NCBI GenBank assembly: GCA_948146395.1
Contig: OX411559.1
Span: 934,001 to 998,000, forward strand
From: Fragum whitleyi
Taxonomy: Eukaryota; Mollusca; Bivalvia; Cardiida; Cardiidae
Reading direction: 5' to 3'
Length of the DNA stretch: 64,000 nucleotides
Notes under the pieces: model-generated
What the model was told of the DNA's origin: nothing
Seen by the model: the letters and a program-made list of their open reading frames with translations, nothing else
Databases searched by the model: none
Position numbers and translations under genes: made by a program
Shown: positions 1 to 11,955 of the stretch, piece after piece
How positions within the stretch are numbered: the stretch's first letter is position 1
Layout: the number at the start of each line of letters is the position of its first letter

Positions 1-429
1 GTTACGGGAAAAAGGAGTCAAATGAAATAAATGAAAGTTAATTAGAAAATCCTTATTAACGCTCTAAAGTCCAAAATTTTGTTCCGACTATCTTCAAACT
101 TGGTCAGAATGATTGGACCATCACAAGGACATTCCTTACGAAAATCGGTCAGATTTATCAAGAGTCATAGGAAAATAAGCATAATTGAAATTTAATGTGG
201 CAATGGACAGCGGCCTACCGACTCTATATTCCGGAAGTTGGTTTTCGTTTATTTTACGACTCTTTTTGCGCGTTGTTTAAAAAGACCGGTTTTCGTAAGA
301 TTCTGCTTATGGAAATAACGTAGAATAATGATTGTAAAATTTCATATCTTAGTTTCTTTTCACCATTTGATGTCAAATGAATGACTAGATCATAAAATTA
401 AACAAAAAATGCGTTCAAAACGTCATATA
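1..429. other. No recognised feature
   Basis: AT-rich sequence with no coding signal and no repeat that I can match elsewhere in the window. Confidence 0.5.
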
Positions 430-560
430 TTACTCAATGCGCTTTTGCGTTTTAAAACGGTTTGAGTGAGTGTTTGGAATAAATGAATGGAGCGCTGAGT
501 GTGTAATTTAGAATGCTTTTGAATGAGGTGAGTGTCAATTTCACGAGGTAACTAACTGTA
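430..560. mobile_element. Family A MITE, 3' part only
   Basis: The stretch carries the family A right arm: a GAGTGAGTGTTTGGAAT block, then GGAGCGCTGAGTG, then a terminus reading CAATTTCACGAGGTAACTAA and CTGTA. The left arm and central palindrome are not recognisable, so this is a truncated or decayed copy. Confidence 0.65.
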
Positions 561-612
561 GTCTGAGAGACTTTCTCAAAAATTCAATTCTATGTTCGGA
601 AGTACGATTTTT

Positions 613-1051
613 TTCATCGTGAAATTGACTAGGAGGGTTATTTTGGAATAATTTTGGTATGAAATTAAATAAGTCGGAGGGGCGGACTTTGTTTTAAAAA
701 AAAAAGGCGGGGGGGGGGGGGGGGTGTCATATGAAACCAGTATCTTCGCCAATTGGACGGAATTAGTGGTTATCTTATTATCTCTTTTTAAAAAAATATA
801 TTTTTTTGTGTGTCTTCAAGTATAAACAATGCGTTTTAAAGACCTCACCAGTAACATAATATAGAATGCTTAAATCAATTTCAAGGAAATATTGACCGTT
901 TGAACAATATCGAAGTGTTTATGTAGGAATTTGGAGCGTTTTAGTGATTTGAATGAGTGTTTTGGTTGCATTTAACGGAGCGCTGAGCCATCAATTTAGT
1001 GCAATCTAAAATCGAGGTGAAAACGGCCAATATCACACTGACACTTACTGT
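613..1051. mobile_element. Family A MITE, degenerate copy
   Basis: The left end reads CATCGTGAAATTGACTA, as in family A. The right part has GAATGAGTGTTTTGG, GGAGCGCTGAGC and ends ACACTTACTGTA. The middle is disrupted by poly-A and a poly-G run near 709-724, and the central palindrome is lost. It is an old copy. Confidence 0.5.
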
Positions 1052-1666
1052 ACAATAACTGGGTTTTCTAACGAACACCTATTGTATTTCCTAAGATAAC
1101 GCATACATCGCCAACAATTTTCAATCAGGACTAATTACGTAAGACGTTACAATGTCTGGAGGATGGAAGGTCACTTCCTGTCCACTAAAAGGTATAAACG
1201 AGGTACACAGTGTGTGTTGGAATACATTTCTAATAAACCCATCTTTGGGTCGCCCTTCTTTTTCAAGCTTATGAAAGGCTGTGTAAACTATATTTTTATT
1301 TTGATAAAAATAATAGCAATACGCGTTTTACGCGTAGCATTTTTTCGACCGCCAACATAACTCAGAGATATTTATGTTTAAATGAATTTATATATTTAGA
1401 AGTATTATAGTAAGAAATAGTGTGTATATATTGATAGGTAGACTCGGTTCAGATGTTTTTGGTTGCTTTACAGAAAATAATTTGGTTGTAGTTTAACTAA
1501 TTGCCTCTTTTATCCAAGTTCTTTTTAACAAGTGCTGAACAAAAAATTCGTTTTTAGAAACAGGAGACTTAATTGTAGGATCTGTAATGATTTAATTCCC
1601 TTTGAAAAAATACTGTAAAGAAGTGTCAAGCGACCAGACTAATTGGATTACAATCCTCAACGTAAT
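1052..1666. other. No recognised feature
   Basis: AT-rich spacer. A 65-codon frame at 1163-1360 has no recognisable domain and looks like chance. Confidence 0.4.
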
Positions 1667-3355
1667 GGCCCTGTCACACCTCAACGTTTTAGCCAGCGTG
1701 TACCTACCGCGTTTGAGAAAACGACTAAGTCCGCAAAACGTCGGCATACGCTGATCTACATTTTATTTTGTCTATTCACGACGCGCTTGTCGCGTGTTCA
1801 TAGCGAGTTTGAACGTGTGAGTAACGCGTGAGAAACGTGTCCAGAACGTGTTGATAGCGTATGTCAGCGTATACCAACGTTCTTTAGCGTGTGTCCAACG
1901 TTCTCGTAATGTCCTCAGAACGTGCTTAGCGTGTTTGAAACGCGCTGCTAGCGTATTATAACGTGTTCGCAGCGTGTTTTGGGTGTAAATATAAATTCTG
2001 CAAGAAATTTCCACTTTAAATTCATTCTTTTAATATATTAACAGGCCTCCGGCCACTACACATATTCAAATTCAAAGTATGTTGGTTCATGTAAAAGAAA
2101 AATAGGAAAAGACGAAAAAAATACACTGGCACCTGTATGAAAACATGCATAGGCCTATAACAAACTTATAAGATTACAGGCTGATTAAAGCTTCTAGTAC
2201 TTTTCACTCGAAAAATATTGCGAAAGGGTAAGGAACTACTTGTCATAATGCACTCCTTTCTTCCTCCATATGCTCTACCATGTAGGATGACTTGCTACAA
2301 CCTCTCTTAATCTTGAATAGCTAGTCCTATATTATGGGGGAAAAGGTGTACAAAATATCAAACTTGTAGTACATATAATAGAATCAAATATTCTGAACAG
2401 AGCAGAATAGAGTAAAACACGTCTTGTATTATGTCCACTAGGTACAACGATGTACTTTACTTGTCTTTTTGGTATATTGGTATCAAATGAGACGAATGAA
2501 CGTTTGTAGTTTCGCGAACGTATTGTTATTCTAACCAAAGAGCAGACGCACTTGTAAAGCTATAAACGCAATGTTTAATACACATTTAGGCTTCATTCTC
2601 AACCTCGATAATCTAAGGAATTAAGAAAATCCGTAAAGGATTTATATGGAAGAAAAGACAAGCAGCTTATAACATAACATAACATAAGTTTTGTTTATAT
2701 GACTTGAACGAAATCGTTCATCGTCAAACATAGAGAATACTACTTATAATCGAGTGTTCAAGTCATTCTTAGACTAGTCATGTGGAAAACATGCAGATAT
2801 GAATATGTCAAAAGGGTCATACACACGTACATGCACAAATTTATTTATTTACGAGAAGCTGATGGTAGAAATTATAGACAAACATGCAGCGGAACTTTTA
2901 TATTTTCATTGAAAACTGAAACGCTGTCATACGCCAGAAACACGCTGTGAACTCGCTGGCAACGCGCTAGACACACGTTCAGTACGCTGAAGACACGCTA
3001 TGCACACGTTCCCAGTACGCTGGAGACACGCTAGAAGCACGTTAAACTTTTGGCGAACGTGTTTCTAGCGTGTCCGTAGCGTAAGTGAACGAGCTCCTAG
3101 CGTGTCTCTAGCGTGCTGAGCGTGTTCGGAACGTGTGCGGAGCGTGTTCCAACACGTTCGGCACACGCTGAGAAATTTAAAGCATGCACAAAATTTTATG
3201 AGATACTCAGCGTATCGCAACGTGTGCCAACGTGTTACAGCGTGCCGATAGCGTGTGCGGAACGTGTCCATAGCGTACCCGACGTGTTCGCAGCGTGTTA
3301 TAAAAAATCCAACACGTTCCGCACACGCTGGCTAAAACGTTAAGGTGTGACAGCC
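1667..3355. mobile_element. Foldback-like DNA element with CGTG-rich arms
   Basis: The ends are inverted: the left reads CTGTCACACCTCAACGTTTT then AGCCAGCGTG, and the right end, reverse-complemented, reads CTGTCACACCTTAACGTTTT then AGCCAGCGTG. Inside each end lies an arm of several hundred bases (about 1690-1985 and 2930-3345) made of degenerate 10-12-bp units alternating AACGTGT and AGCGTGT. The right arm switches orientation several times, so parts can fold back on themselves. The AT-rich middle (about 1990-2925) has no transposase. Arms of short direct repeats bounded by inverted ends are the hallmark of Foldback/Galileo-type elements; assignment to that group is inference. I could not see a clean target duplication. 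Confidence 0.7.
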
Positions 3356-3540
3356 CTATAAGATAAAAAAAGTTGATGCTGTTTACGACATATTCCTCTT
3401 GTATACAATAGACAATAGACAATAGACAGCCTGGTCTAAAATTTGCCTGTACAAACGTAAAGTCATATCTTGGCCTACACTGCATACAGTTAAAAGCGTC
3501 ACCAAATTGACACATAATCCGATAAAAAAAAGTCTTGATC

Positions 3541-3749
3541 ATTCATTCAGGGCTCCATTCATTCATTCATTCCAACAACTCACTAACATCGATCAAAAAC
3601 GCTCCGCAATAATTTGAAAACGTTTCGAAATCAATCAAGGCGGTCAATCCTTTTATTTCACTTAAAGCCAACTCCACACACTCATTAAATTTCATTCCAA
3701 AATAAATACAAATCAATCATCTTGTCAATTTCACGATGTTTTAACTGTA
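3541..3749. mobile_element. Family A MITE, partial copy
   Basis: The copy begins with a short CATT tandem (TTCATTCATTCATTCC) and CAACTCACTAACATCGATC, then CTCCACACACTCATT, and ends TGTCAATTTCACGATGTTTT then AACTGTA. The central palindrome has been deleted. Confidence 0.7.
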
Positions 3750-4449
3750 CGTATCCGGGTTATTCTTGGAATATCCGATTTCTTGGGAAAGTGTAAGACT
3801 GGTCACGTTTCTTTAAATAAGATTGGACTAAGTTTGCTCGTTTGACTATTAGTTGAAGGGTTCAAATAGTCGCCAGAGGATCGTCCACTTAATTCTAAAC
3901 GATCAACAATTAAGATGCCAGACTGATAAGGATGGAGACTTGTATCAATTTTAAAAGGACCCGGTGGTAAATATAAGACAGATGTCAATTTGCGTATTCG
4001 TAATATGGTTCGCTTCTCTGAATAAAATCATAAACTTTCATTACTTTTCATTACTACTTATTGATCGTTTGTTACGGCTTCCGTCTGTGTTCATAAACAT
4101 GTCGGAAACGCAAGACCATTTAAACGACTATGTACACAAAAACTAAATTTTTATTCTCATTCTCAAAGATTGAATTCGCCATTCCAATATTCGGTAAAGC
4201 AAATAATTCTGACGCGATGATCCATACATAGTGCTAACTCGATGATTGTTTATGACCCGCAATATTTCGGATTCTAATTTGAATTGAGCGCATTACCGCT
4301 CCTTTGCATGGGCGTATTTCACGTGACCAAAATCTCATTTACATCTATTACTGTAACGCTAAATACGTTAAAATGACCTTAAACGGACCCTTGTAAGATT
4401 TATATAAAGAATATCTTAAAGTTCCTAATACTGATTTTAAATGTTGATA
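3750..4449. other. No recognised feature
   Basis: AT-rich spacer without recognisable coding or repeat structure. Confidence 0.4.
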
Positions 4450-4885
4450 TACAGTTAACACATCGTGAAATTGACATAGTGAATGATTTTGGAATGATTT
4501 AGGAATGAAATCGAATGAGTGTGTGGAGCGAGTTTTGAGTAAATTTAGTGGGAGGTAATCGAACATCGCAAATTTTTTTCAAGATGAACAAAATTTGCGA
4601 AATTGATTACCCCCTTTAATGAAAAATGCATAAAAGTTCTATTTAAAGCTTTCTATGTCTTCAAGAACCTATGAGACGCTAACAATTTGAATTATATCAG
4701 TGAAATCGCGATTTCTCTTTATCAAAATTTGTTTTGATTGACGTTGATTCTTTATTTTTCAGTGGGTTTGAGCGTTTTTGAATAGTTTGAGTGAGTGTTT
4801 GGAATGAAGGATTGGAGCGCTGAGTGAGCGACTTAGAGTGGTTTTGATTGAGGTGAATGTTAATTTCACGATGTAACTTACTGTA
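4450..4885. mobile_element. Family A MITE, full-length copy
   Basis: This is a complete copy: TA then CAGTTAACACATCGTGAAAT at the left, and TTAATTTCACGATGTAACTT then ACTGTA at the right. The centre holds the family palindrome, GGGAGGTAATC facing GATTACCCCC across a short loop. The terminal TA on both sides fits a Tc1/mariner-type TA target duplication. It has no coding capacity and would rely on a transposase made elsewhere. Confidence 0.85.
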
Positions 4886-4930
4886 AGGGGGTTCTACGTA
4901 TATAATATATAGACATGTAACATGCGGTTC

Positions 4931-7581
4931 CGTAGCACTGGGTGGAAACTGACCCCGATTATTGCATCTAAAATGGCTGCTGTTACGTAACGATATTAAA
5001 CAAGTGAAACTTTTTTCTAATTTTCTATAATTGAGTTATTTAATCATACCAGGTAAGTCAAGCTAAAATGTTATGTTGTGTCTACGATTCAGATTACTGA
5101 CACATTGCACCTCTTACTGAAAGGTTTACGAATGAAATGAAGTATAAACCACGTACCTTCTGAGAAAATCCACTGCCCTCACCTATTTATTCAGTCACAA
5201 GGCAAGAAATAAAATAACATTAGGAAAACTGATGCAAGTAATCTTTTGAGAAATTTTCAAAGAATACATTCTGACTAAATGAGCTATGTTCATTAAGCTT
5301 TTACCAAGTTATGGTCATTTGACGGTGACTTGTTTCGAATCATTAGGGTACTGGGGATTGGTTTCTTATCCGTTTATGTGGACTGGGAATTGCTGAAAAG
5401 GGTACCGAGTATTGCACTATAAATTCGTGTTTTCTTAAAGTATTTGCATCTTTGAAACTGGGTATTGACTGTATGTCTTTGACAGATCCATTACGATCAA
5501 AAATATATATTATGCAATCTTGAAATGTGTTGATTGGGCATGGATTTTAAAGATTTTCCAATATTCAGATTTCCTAGCTGTCAAAGTGCACCATCAGGGA
5601 TAATTCCGTTGTAAAAATACGGTTTAAGAAATTTGTAATTATCTGTGACATATCTTTTATTTTAGTCAATAAATTTAGAAATTGAAATCGATATAAAGAT
5701 GCAAAGTAAGTCTCGGTTTATAGGAACAGAAAAAACTAATTGATTCACAGAGTTATACAAGAATTTGTTTATTTTTCTCTTGGCCATAGTGGCCATGTAC
5801 GTCTTATCTGAAGTCATGATTGCGGATCCCTGTTGAGTCAATATTCATTCAACATTTGAGAAGGCTGTCAATCATTTTTTGTTTGGTTTGTTTTGTTTTG
5901 TTTTCTTCAATATATAAGAAAGTTAAAGGATTTCTTTTAGCATCACTAAACCAAGCTGACTTCTAAAAGAAGCAGAGACCAATACATACATAGAAAGTAT
6001 TCATTTCATAGTTCTTCTCAATTATAAAAAAGAATAACTTGAATGTGTTGGACAAGATTGTGTCAAAGAAATATTTGAATTTAGTAACAATCCTGGGCAA
6101 TGATTTCTCTGATAAATATGGAAATCAAATTTTGTTCAAATAGAAAATTATACTGAATGAGGAGGTATTTCAAAAATAGGATTTGGGATCAGATTACAAT
6201 AAAATATAGGATTTGGATGACAACCAGAATTTGACAAATCAATGTGACACATGTCGATTGTTTCATACCAATGGGCACATGATTGATTTTATCCTGGCTT
6301 CAGTAGATAGTTTGTTAACATGGGATTTAATGCCACTTTTAACAATTTTTCAGTCATATGGCTGCAATTGGAGCTCTATATGGATTTCTTGTAATTCTCT
6401 CATAAGTGATACCATTTTATATTTTCCTAGCCTACGTCTGCTACTCCTCACAAGTTTATGATAATCCTTTCCTAGGGGGGTGGCTTCAGCAGAAGGAAGA
6501 AACTGGTCTCTCAAACAGGATAGTGTGCTTTGTGAGACCTAAAGGAAGCCTAGCTGCGAAACATCTGAATCGTAGTTAAAATTTGCATGCCCACTTACCA
6601 AAGATACTCTTCTTTCTGAGAATTAGTGTATCTGTGAGTCTGCTAGTCTTACGAACTTGGTTCAGGCCATGAAATTTATATTTTTGAATGGATTTCAATC
6701 TTTTTCATATAATACGCAGATGTGCCATTTGATACAATTTATGATTTTGCACTAAGCCCTCAATATATTAAAAGAAGGTAAACACCAGCATAAAAATGGA
6801 AATCTAAATTAAAAGTCGTTTTCATTAACCAAATAAGAGAAATTTCATTATTTTCATACTTATAAATAAAAATATAGAAACAAAGCAATCTTATATTTAA
6901 ATATAAATTTAGGCAGTTATTCTGTGTGAATATGTATATTATTATAAACACTTTTTAACTTAAGATGATAAATTGAGATAACTTATGAAATAAACAATAA
7001 TGCCATGGTCAAGTTTGTTTTTCATTTGATATGTGGTATTTGGCAATTCAACATTAAAAAAAGCTACAAAATGCGTTTGAAGCTTCAGAATGATTGTCAA
7101 CATCCAGTACACAGATTGCTGACAAAATGCAATCCGCAGTACGCTTTTTTTAATCACCAGTATCCCTTCGTGTCAGTACGAGACCACCTATTGCTGTTCA
7201 TATCTTATTCTGTTTTGAAATTAGGGGGCTAAAATTTTCAGGACATCAAGTTGAATCATACGTCTTTAAAATGTTCACTTCAGATTTTTTAAGAAATATT
7301 CCAATATTTCTGGCAGATGTTGAATGAAGGAAAATGGTATTTACTTTTCCTCGTACACGCCCAGTATTAAGGCAAATTTTCTAAAAGAACAGGGAATTTC
7401 AGTAGCAAAGATGGATTATGGTGTTCAAGAGTCTTGTAAATAGTCTGATAAGTGCAAATGATACAAGGCTAATGGAAATTTGGCTTTTAGTTACCTGTGT
7501 TGATGATATTGGTGGTCAGAAATGGCGGATTTGGGGAAGACTTTGAGCAATAACCGGGGTCAGTTTCAACACAGCGCGTAG
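4931..7581. mobile_element. 2.64-kb DNA element with CAC-type TIRs and 5-bp TSD
   Basis: The left end at 4936 reads CACTGGGTGGAAACTGACCC then CGATTATTGC. The right end, reverse-complemented from 7576, reads CGCTGTGTTGAAACTGACCC then CGGTTATTGC, so about 26 of 30 positions match. Both ends are flanked by CGTAG (4931-4935 and 7577-7581), a perfect 5-bp target duplication. CAC-starting TIRs with 5-bp duplications are typical of Transib/ProtoRAG-type elements, but no transposase is recognisable inside, so the class is inference. An 82-codon frame at 6213-6461 inside has no recognisable domain. Confidence 0.65.
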
Positions 7582-7755
7582 GGAGTCTTAGCTAGACCAC
7601 AGGATGGACATGAATAAATATCAAATCCACTTTTTAAAATCCTCTTCCGTCAAAGGAAGTCTAAGTTTAATTCATCCAAATATATGTTTTAAAAATAAAG
7701 GCAAATACCCCTTTCGTCATGATTATACACCTTTACGTCAGGTAAATTATATATG

Positions 7756-8004
7756 AGCCAGTTCGTGACTTTCCCAACAATTTGGTGTATTATAGGTGCA
7801 ACAATCGAGCAGCCTAGAAACTCCTACAGTGCAATTAGAATATTGTCTGACTGTGTAAAGATACTTTGAGACCTTGTCTATCTACCCAATGCATAGTAAA
7901 GTCTTTGGTTAGACTGTGCGAATGCACAGGCTGGCAAAAAGTTTTGCTTTGCACACTTTTGAAATTGTTGGAAATGTCATGCACAGGCTCATATAATCGA
8001 TGTA
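7756..8004. mobile_element. Family C MITE, copy 1
   Basis: Inverted ends: TGAGCCAGTTCGTGACTTTC then CCAACAATTT at the left, and AATTGTTGGAAATGTCATGC then ACAGGCTCA at the right. It is flanked by TATA on both sides. Two further copies lie at 36293-36541 and 43464-43712. Confidence 0.75.
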
Positions 8005-8090
8005 ATGCCGTCCAATTTAGAAACGAGAATAGAGTAAAATGTTTTCCTGTCGAAAGAAATCGATCTGCAAATTAAAAGAAGCCTGTTTGA

Positions 8091-8121
8091 AAAAAAAAAA
8101 AAAACACACACACACACACAC
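8091..8121. repeat. Poly-A followed by (CA)n microsatellite
   Basis: A run of A is followed by about nine CA dinucleotides. Confidence 0.85.
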
Positions 8122-8354
8122 TATTTATAACGATCTAACCACTGCAAATACACATCCGTTTGGTCAAAGATCAAGTGACATAATACAGCCACCACGTGAT
8201 TATTTAACCTGAAATCAACAAGTTTACCAGACCCCTTTGATAGTCACAGGATATCTCATATTCGATGAATGGTAAACATTTCTCGGATTTCTTCGTAAAA
8301 AAGACAGTACCTATCTCTTGCTCAAAGAAATACCAGAGTGGAAAAACGACCGGA

Positions 8355-8605
8355 AATGTAAACAAGAGCATCGCCTACGGGAGCAACGTTCGGCTTCAGG
8401 TGTTGTATAATGCTAAATGAAAAAGAGCATTACTCTTACAAAAATTCTTCCTGTATTATCCCCCTTGAAATCTGGAGAATTCTTGTTATGGATAACACGC
8501 GTGCTAAGTTTCATGAAGATATCCTCAATAACTGTTAAATTTCGGCACGCCAACGCCAACGACGCAAAGGTGATCATAATACCTCTGTTGTCATCTCAAT
8601 TTTCT
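8355..8605. repeat. Fragment of a Pearl/HINE-like element
   Basis: It begins ACAAGAGCATCGCCTACGGG, which resembles the ACAAGAGG starts of the long elements at 29761 and 57661. It contains a GTTTCATGAAGATATCC segment and a GACG-rich stretch (GCCAACGCCAACGACGC) like their 3' parts. The match is partial. Confidence 0.35.
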
Positions 8606-9686
8606 TAAAATGATCGATGGTGACAAGATTTCATCAGCCAAAGACTTTATAGGCAATGCATTGGCTACAAGTAACAGACAAGAAATAACTTCATTCTACA
8701 CTACTAGGTTCAAGTAAAATACGCCATGTTTTTCAGTCTGACTAGTATATCATATTTTCATGTAGGAACAGAAATACCCAACACCCCCACCACCCCGACC
8801 AGAAGGGACGAATAAAAGAAATAAGAATCAAACCATTTATTATAAATGGAACTATTTTAATTTTCCAGACATATCACGTGATCAATGTGAAATGTATTAC
8901 TACACGGTGATCAAGCTGAAATTTACAAAATTACATGTTGTAAATATTTCAACCATATTTCTTAAGATATTTAAGCTACGAAAGAAAAGTGTTTCGTAGT
9001 TATTTACAGGTAACTTAACATGAACATTAGAACATTAGAAGTTAATTTCTGTATATGAAACACAAAAATGTTTTTTCGGTGGAATTTGAACATAGTATTT
9101 GTGGATTTGCCTCGTCTTTGTTTTTTTTTCATTTTCGTTTTTGAGGAGACTTAATTCCAAAAAGATATTTGATATTTTGATTGTTCAATTTTACTAATCA
9201 TCGAAATATATCTGTTTTCCTCATTAGAAATTGGTTGAATTATCCACCATGCAGATCTAGGAGTTAGTTAAAAACTGTCGTAAGAACAAATACCTCGTAT
9301 TTGCCCTAACATACACAAGTCTTGAACTAATCCCTCGACACGTTTTTAGGTAAAATCGTATCTAAGAACAAATTAAAAAAGTTAAATCAACAATTCACAT
9401 CGTAACATAACCAGCGTACATTTACATATCGTTTATAAATAACAAGTTCGAAGATATCATATAAATATAAATAATAATCTATTAAAATCAACAATTACGC
9501 ACAAAACGGATTCTGTTGTAATTAAAATAGTTCACCCCAAATACAAATATAAAATGGTTATATCGGCATGACTCGCGATTTTGTCCGATAACGTCTTTTT
9601 CAGTAGGGATTGGTAGCGTAAGAAAATGACGTAGTGATTTCGTCATTAATGAAGTCATTATAGTGCTTAAATGTCGTAAGTGACTA
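8606..9686. other. No recognised feature
   Basis: AT-rich spacer without recognisable genes or repeats. Confidence 0.4.
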
Positions 9687-10192
9687 TACAGATAACAACA
9701 TCGTGAAATTGTAAAGATAGTTTCCCTTTTCTTCAAGAAACAAGCAGACGTTTATAATTTCAGGTATGTCAGTAAAACCGCGAATTTTCCTGGCAATATT
9801 TATTTTGAATGTACCCTTGAGTGGGAGGAGCGAGTTTTGAGTGAAATTTAAGGAAGGTAATCCAACATCGCTAGTTTTGTTCAGGGTGAACAAAATAAGC
9901 GACATTCATTACCTCCCTTGAACGAAAATGGTATAGCAGGACTTTATATAGTTTCCCTTTTCTTCAAGAAACAAGCAGACGTTTATAATTTCAAATTTTG
10001 ACAGTAAAACCGCGAATTTTCCTGGCTATATTTACTTTCAATGTACCTATTGATCTTTTATTTTTAGTGATCTTGGAAACGTCTTTGAATAGTTTGAGTG
10101 AGTGTTTGGAATGAATGAAGAGAGCGCTGAGTGAGCGATTAAGAATGGTTTTGATTGAAATGAATGTCAATTTCACGATGTAAATAACTGTA
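9687..10192. mobile_element. Family A MITE with internal duplication
   Basis: Ends are TACAGATAACAACATCGTG and TGTCAATTTCACGATGTAAA then TAACTGTA. The central palindrome is present at about 9840-9935. A block reading GTTTCCCTTTTCTTCAAGAA and on through GCAGACGTTTATAATTTCA occurs twice, near 9719 and near 9951, on either side of the palindrome. The left copy replaces the usual left arm. Confidence 0.8.
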
Positions 10193-10237
10193 CACCGTTA
10201 GTATTGCTACCTGTATGACAACGACGTAAAAACGGAA

Positions 10238-10674
10238 TACAGTTAGTAACATCGTGAAATTGACATTAAACTCAAAACCACTCTAATTCACTCACTGAGC
10301 GCTCCTTTCCTTCATTCCAAACACTCAATCAAATCATTCAAAAACGCCCCAAACTCACTGAAAAACATATAACAACACCTTCGTTCAAAATAAAAATAGA
10401 TGGGAAAAAATCGGGATTTCACTCAATTAATTGAAATTGTAAGCGTCTGATAGGTTCTTGAAAAAATAGGGAGCTATCTATTAAACTTGTATGCATATTT
10501 TATTAAAGGGAGGTAATCAATATTTCTAATTTTGTTCATCCTGAACAAAATTTGCAATACTAGATTAACTTCCATTAAATTCACTCAAAACTCGCTCCAC
10601 ACACTCATTCAATTTCGTTTCTAAATCATTCCATAATCATTCACCTTGTTAATTTCACGATGTTGTTCACTGTA
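10238..10674. mobile_element. Family A MITE, full-length, reverse of its neighbour
   Basis: Begins TACAGTTAGTAACATCGTG and ends AATTTCACGATGTTGTTCAC then TGTA, with the palindrome at about 10506-10577. It lies 45 bp from the previous copy in opposite internal orientation. Confidence 0.85.
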
Positions 10675-11847
10675 GTTTGATTATACGAACATATAATTAT
10701 GTCTTCCGAAGTTTTCCGACATCAATTCGATTAAAACATTTATAATAAGGGGTTTACTACCTTAATGAAATAATAACAAAAATTGGCAGTCTACCCAAAC
10801 GTCGTTATTAAATCTTGAGTAAGTTAAGTAGTTTCGACGTTTCGGCAGCATGCTGACGGTAATATTAGTGAGTTCGTTATACATACAATTCCACTAGAAG
10901 AGTAAACGATAAAAACATTTTCTATATTGACAATAGGAGGTCAAGACTTCGGATTATCTTAAGTTGTAGTTACGAAGTTTTGCTCGTCCGACGACGATAC
11001 GTCTATCCACTTGAGTGTACATTAATAAGTCTTTGATGCCCTGAATAAGTAAAAAAATGTTAAACATTTAATAGTACAGTTGCAAGCCTATGGCTATCAA
11101 CATATAGTTTTAGATGCACAACATTTGAGTGAGTGATCAAAGGTCAGTTTTGTCTATCAAAGTACAGATAAAAATGACGTTCAATCACTCACTTAAACTT
11201 GCACATCTCTACTGCAGCCCCTATGAGGTGTTGTTGCGATGATTTGGTCTCCCACCGTCGCTTTTTAGTTGTCTTAGTAGCAATAATGATAATCTTGAAA
11301 TCATATTTAAATATATTCGATGTGCCACTGAAATACACAATATAAGGTTTTGAGATGCTGTAGTAAGGACATTGTCGCAAACCTACGTAAAATTTCAGTG
11401 AGAAGTTTTGATTTTCACAAGACCTCTATTTGTCTTTTTGAAGGATATCAAATTCGTACTTCGACTGCAATTATTTGTACTAAAGTAATGAGGAAAGAGG
11501 AAAAATGAGATATAAGATTGACTTTTTACTTACGTGGTATCTTACATTAAATTCAACATTTTCATATAACAGATTTTTCAAAGGGAATACAATTATCTTT
11601 TATCACATATTGATATTTATGACGCGTTTCTTAGTCCATTAATGATAAACTCAAGGAACTACATTAAGATATAAATCGAGAAAGAACCCATGTTATCTCT
11701 CGAATGTTGACCTTATAAAGTGTCGTTAAATCGTCACATCTAATGGCCATTTGAAACCGCAAACATAGCATTGCAAAATGTGTCCCGTCGGACGGAAACG
11801 GATAGTGAGGGAAGTTTGTAAAGTCGAGACTGCGTGGGATAACAAAT
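10675..11847. other. Spacer with a short inverted repeat
   Basis: No genes recognised. At about 11126-11208 a small inverted repeat pairs TTGAGTGAGTGAT with ATCACTCACTTAA; a related AGTGAGTGATCA stretch occurs near 17183. Confidence 0.35.
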
Positions 11848-11955
11848 CCCTGCATCCAGTATGTCAAACGGTGCAAAATGTTTGACACTTTTACCCTGCT
11901 TTGCACTTGAACTTGCCTGCACAGTTTGCAGCGTTTTGCTATCCTGAACGCAGGG
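11848..11955. mobile_element. Family D mini-MITE, copy 1
   Basis: About 108 bp, with ends CCCTGCATCCAGTATGTCAA and TTGCTATCCTGAACGCAGGG, which pair over most of their length. A second complete copy is at 24719-24833 and half copies are at 15193-15258 and 61181-61246. Confidence 0.65.

Noticed and set aside
1643..3542. Several short ORFs rich in Arg, Thr and Val
   Set aside because: They are translations of the CGTG-type short repeats of the foldback-like element.
6599..6631. 33-nt phase-1 exon candidate reading DTLILRKKSIFG
   Set aside because: The donor is strong, but the acceptor tract is poor and the site lies inside the 2.64-kb transposable element.
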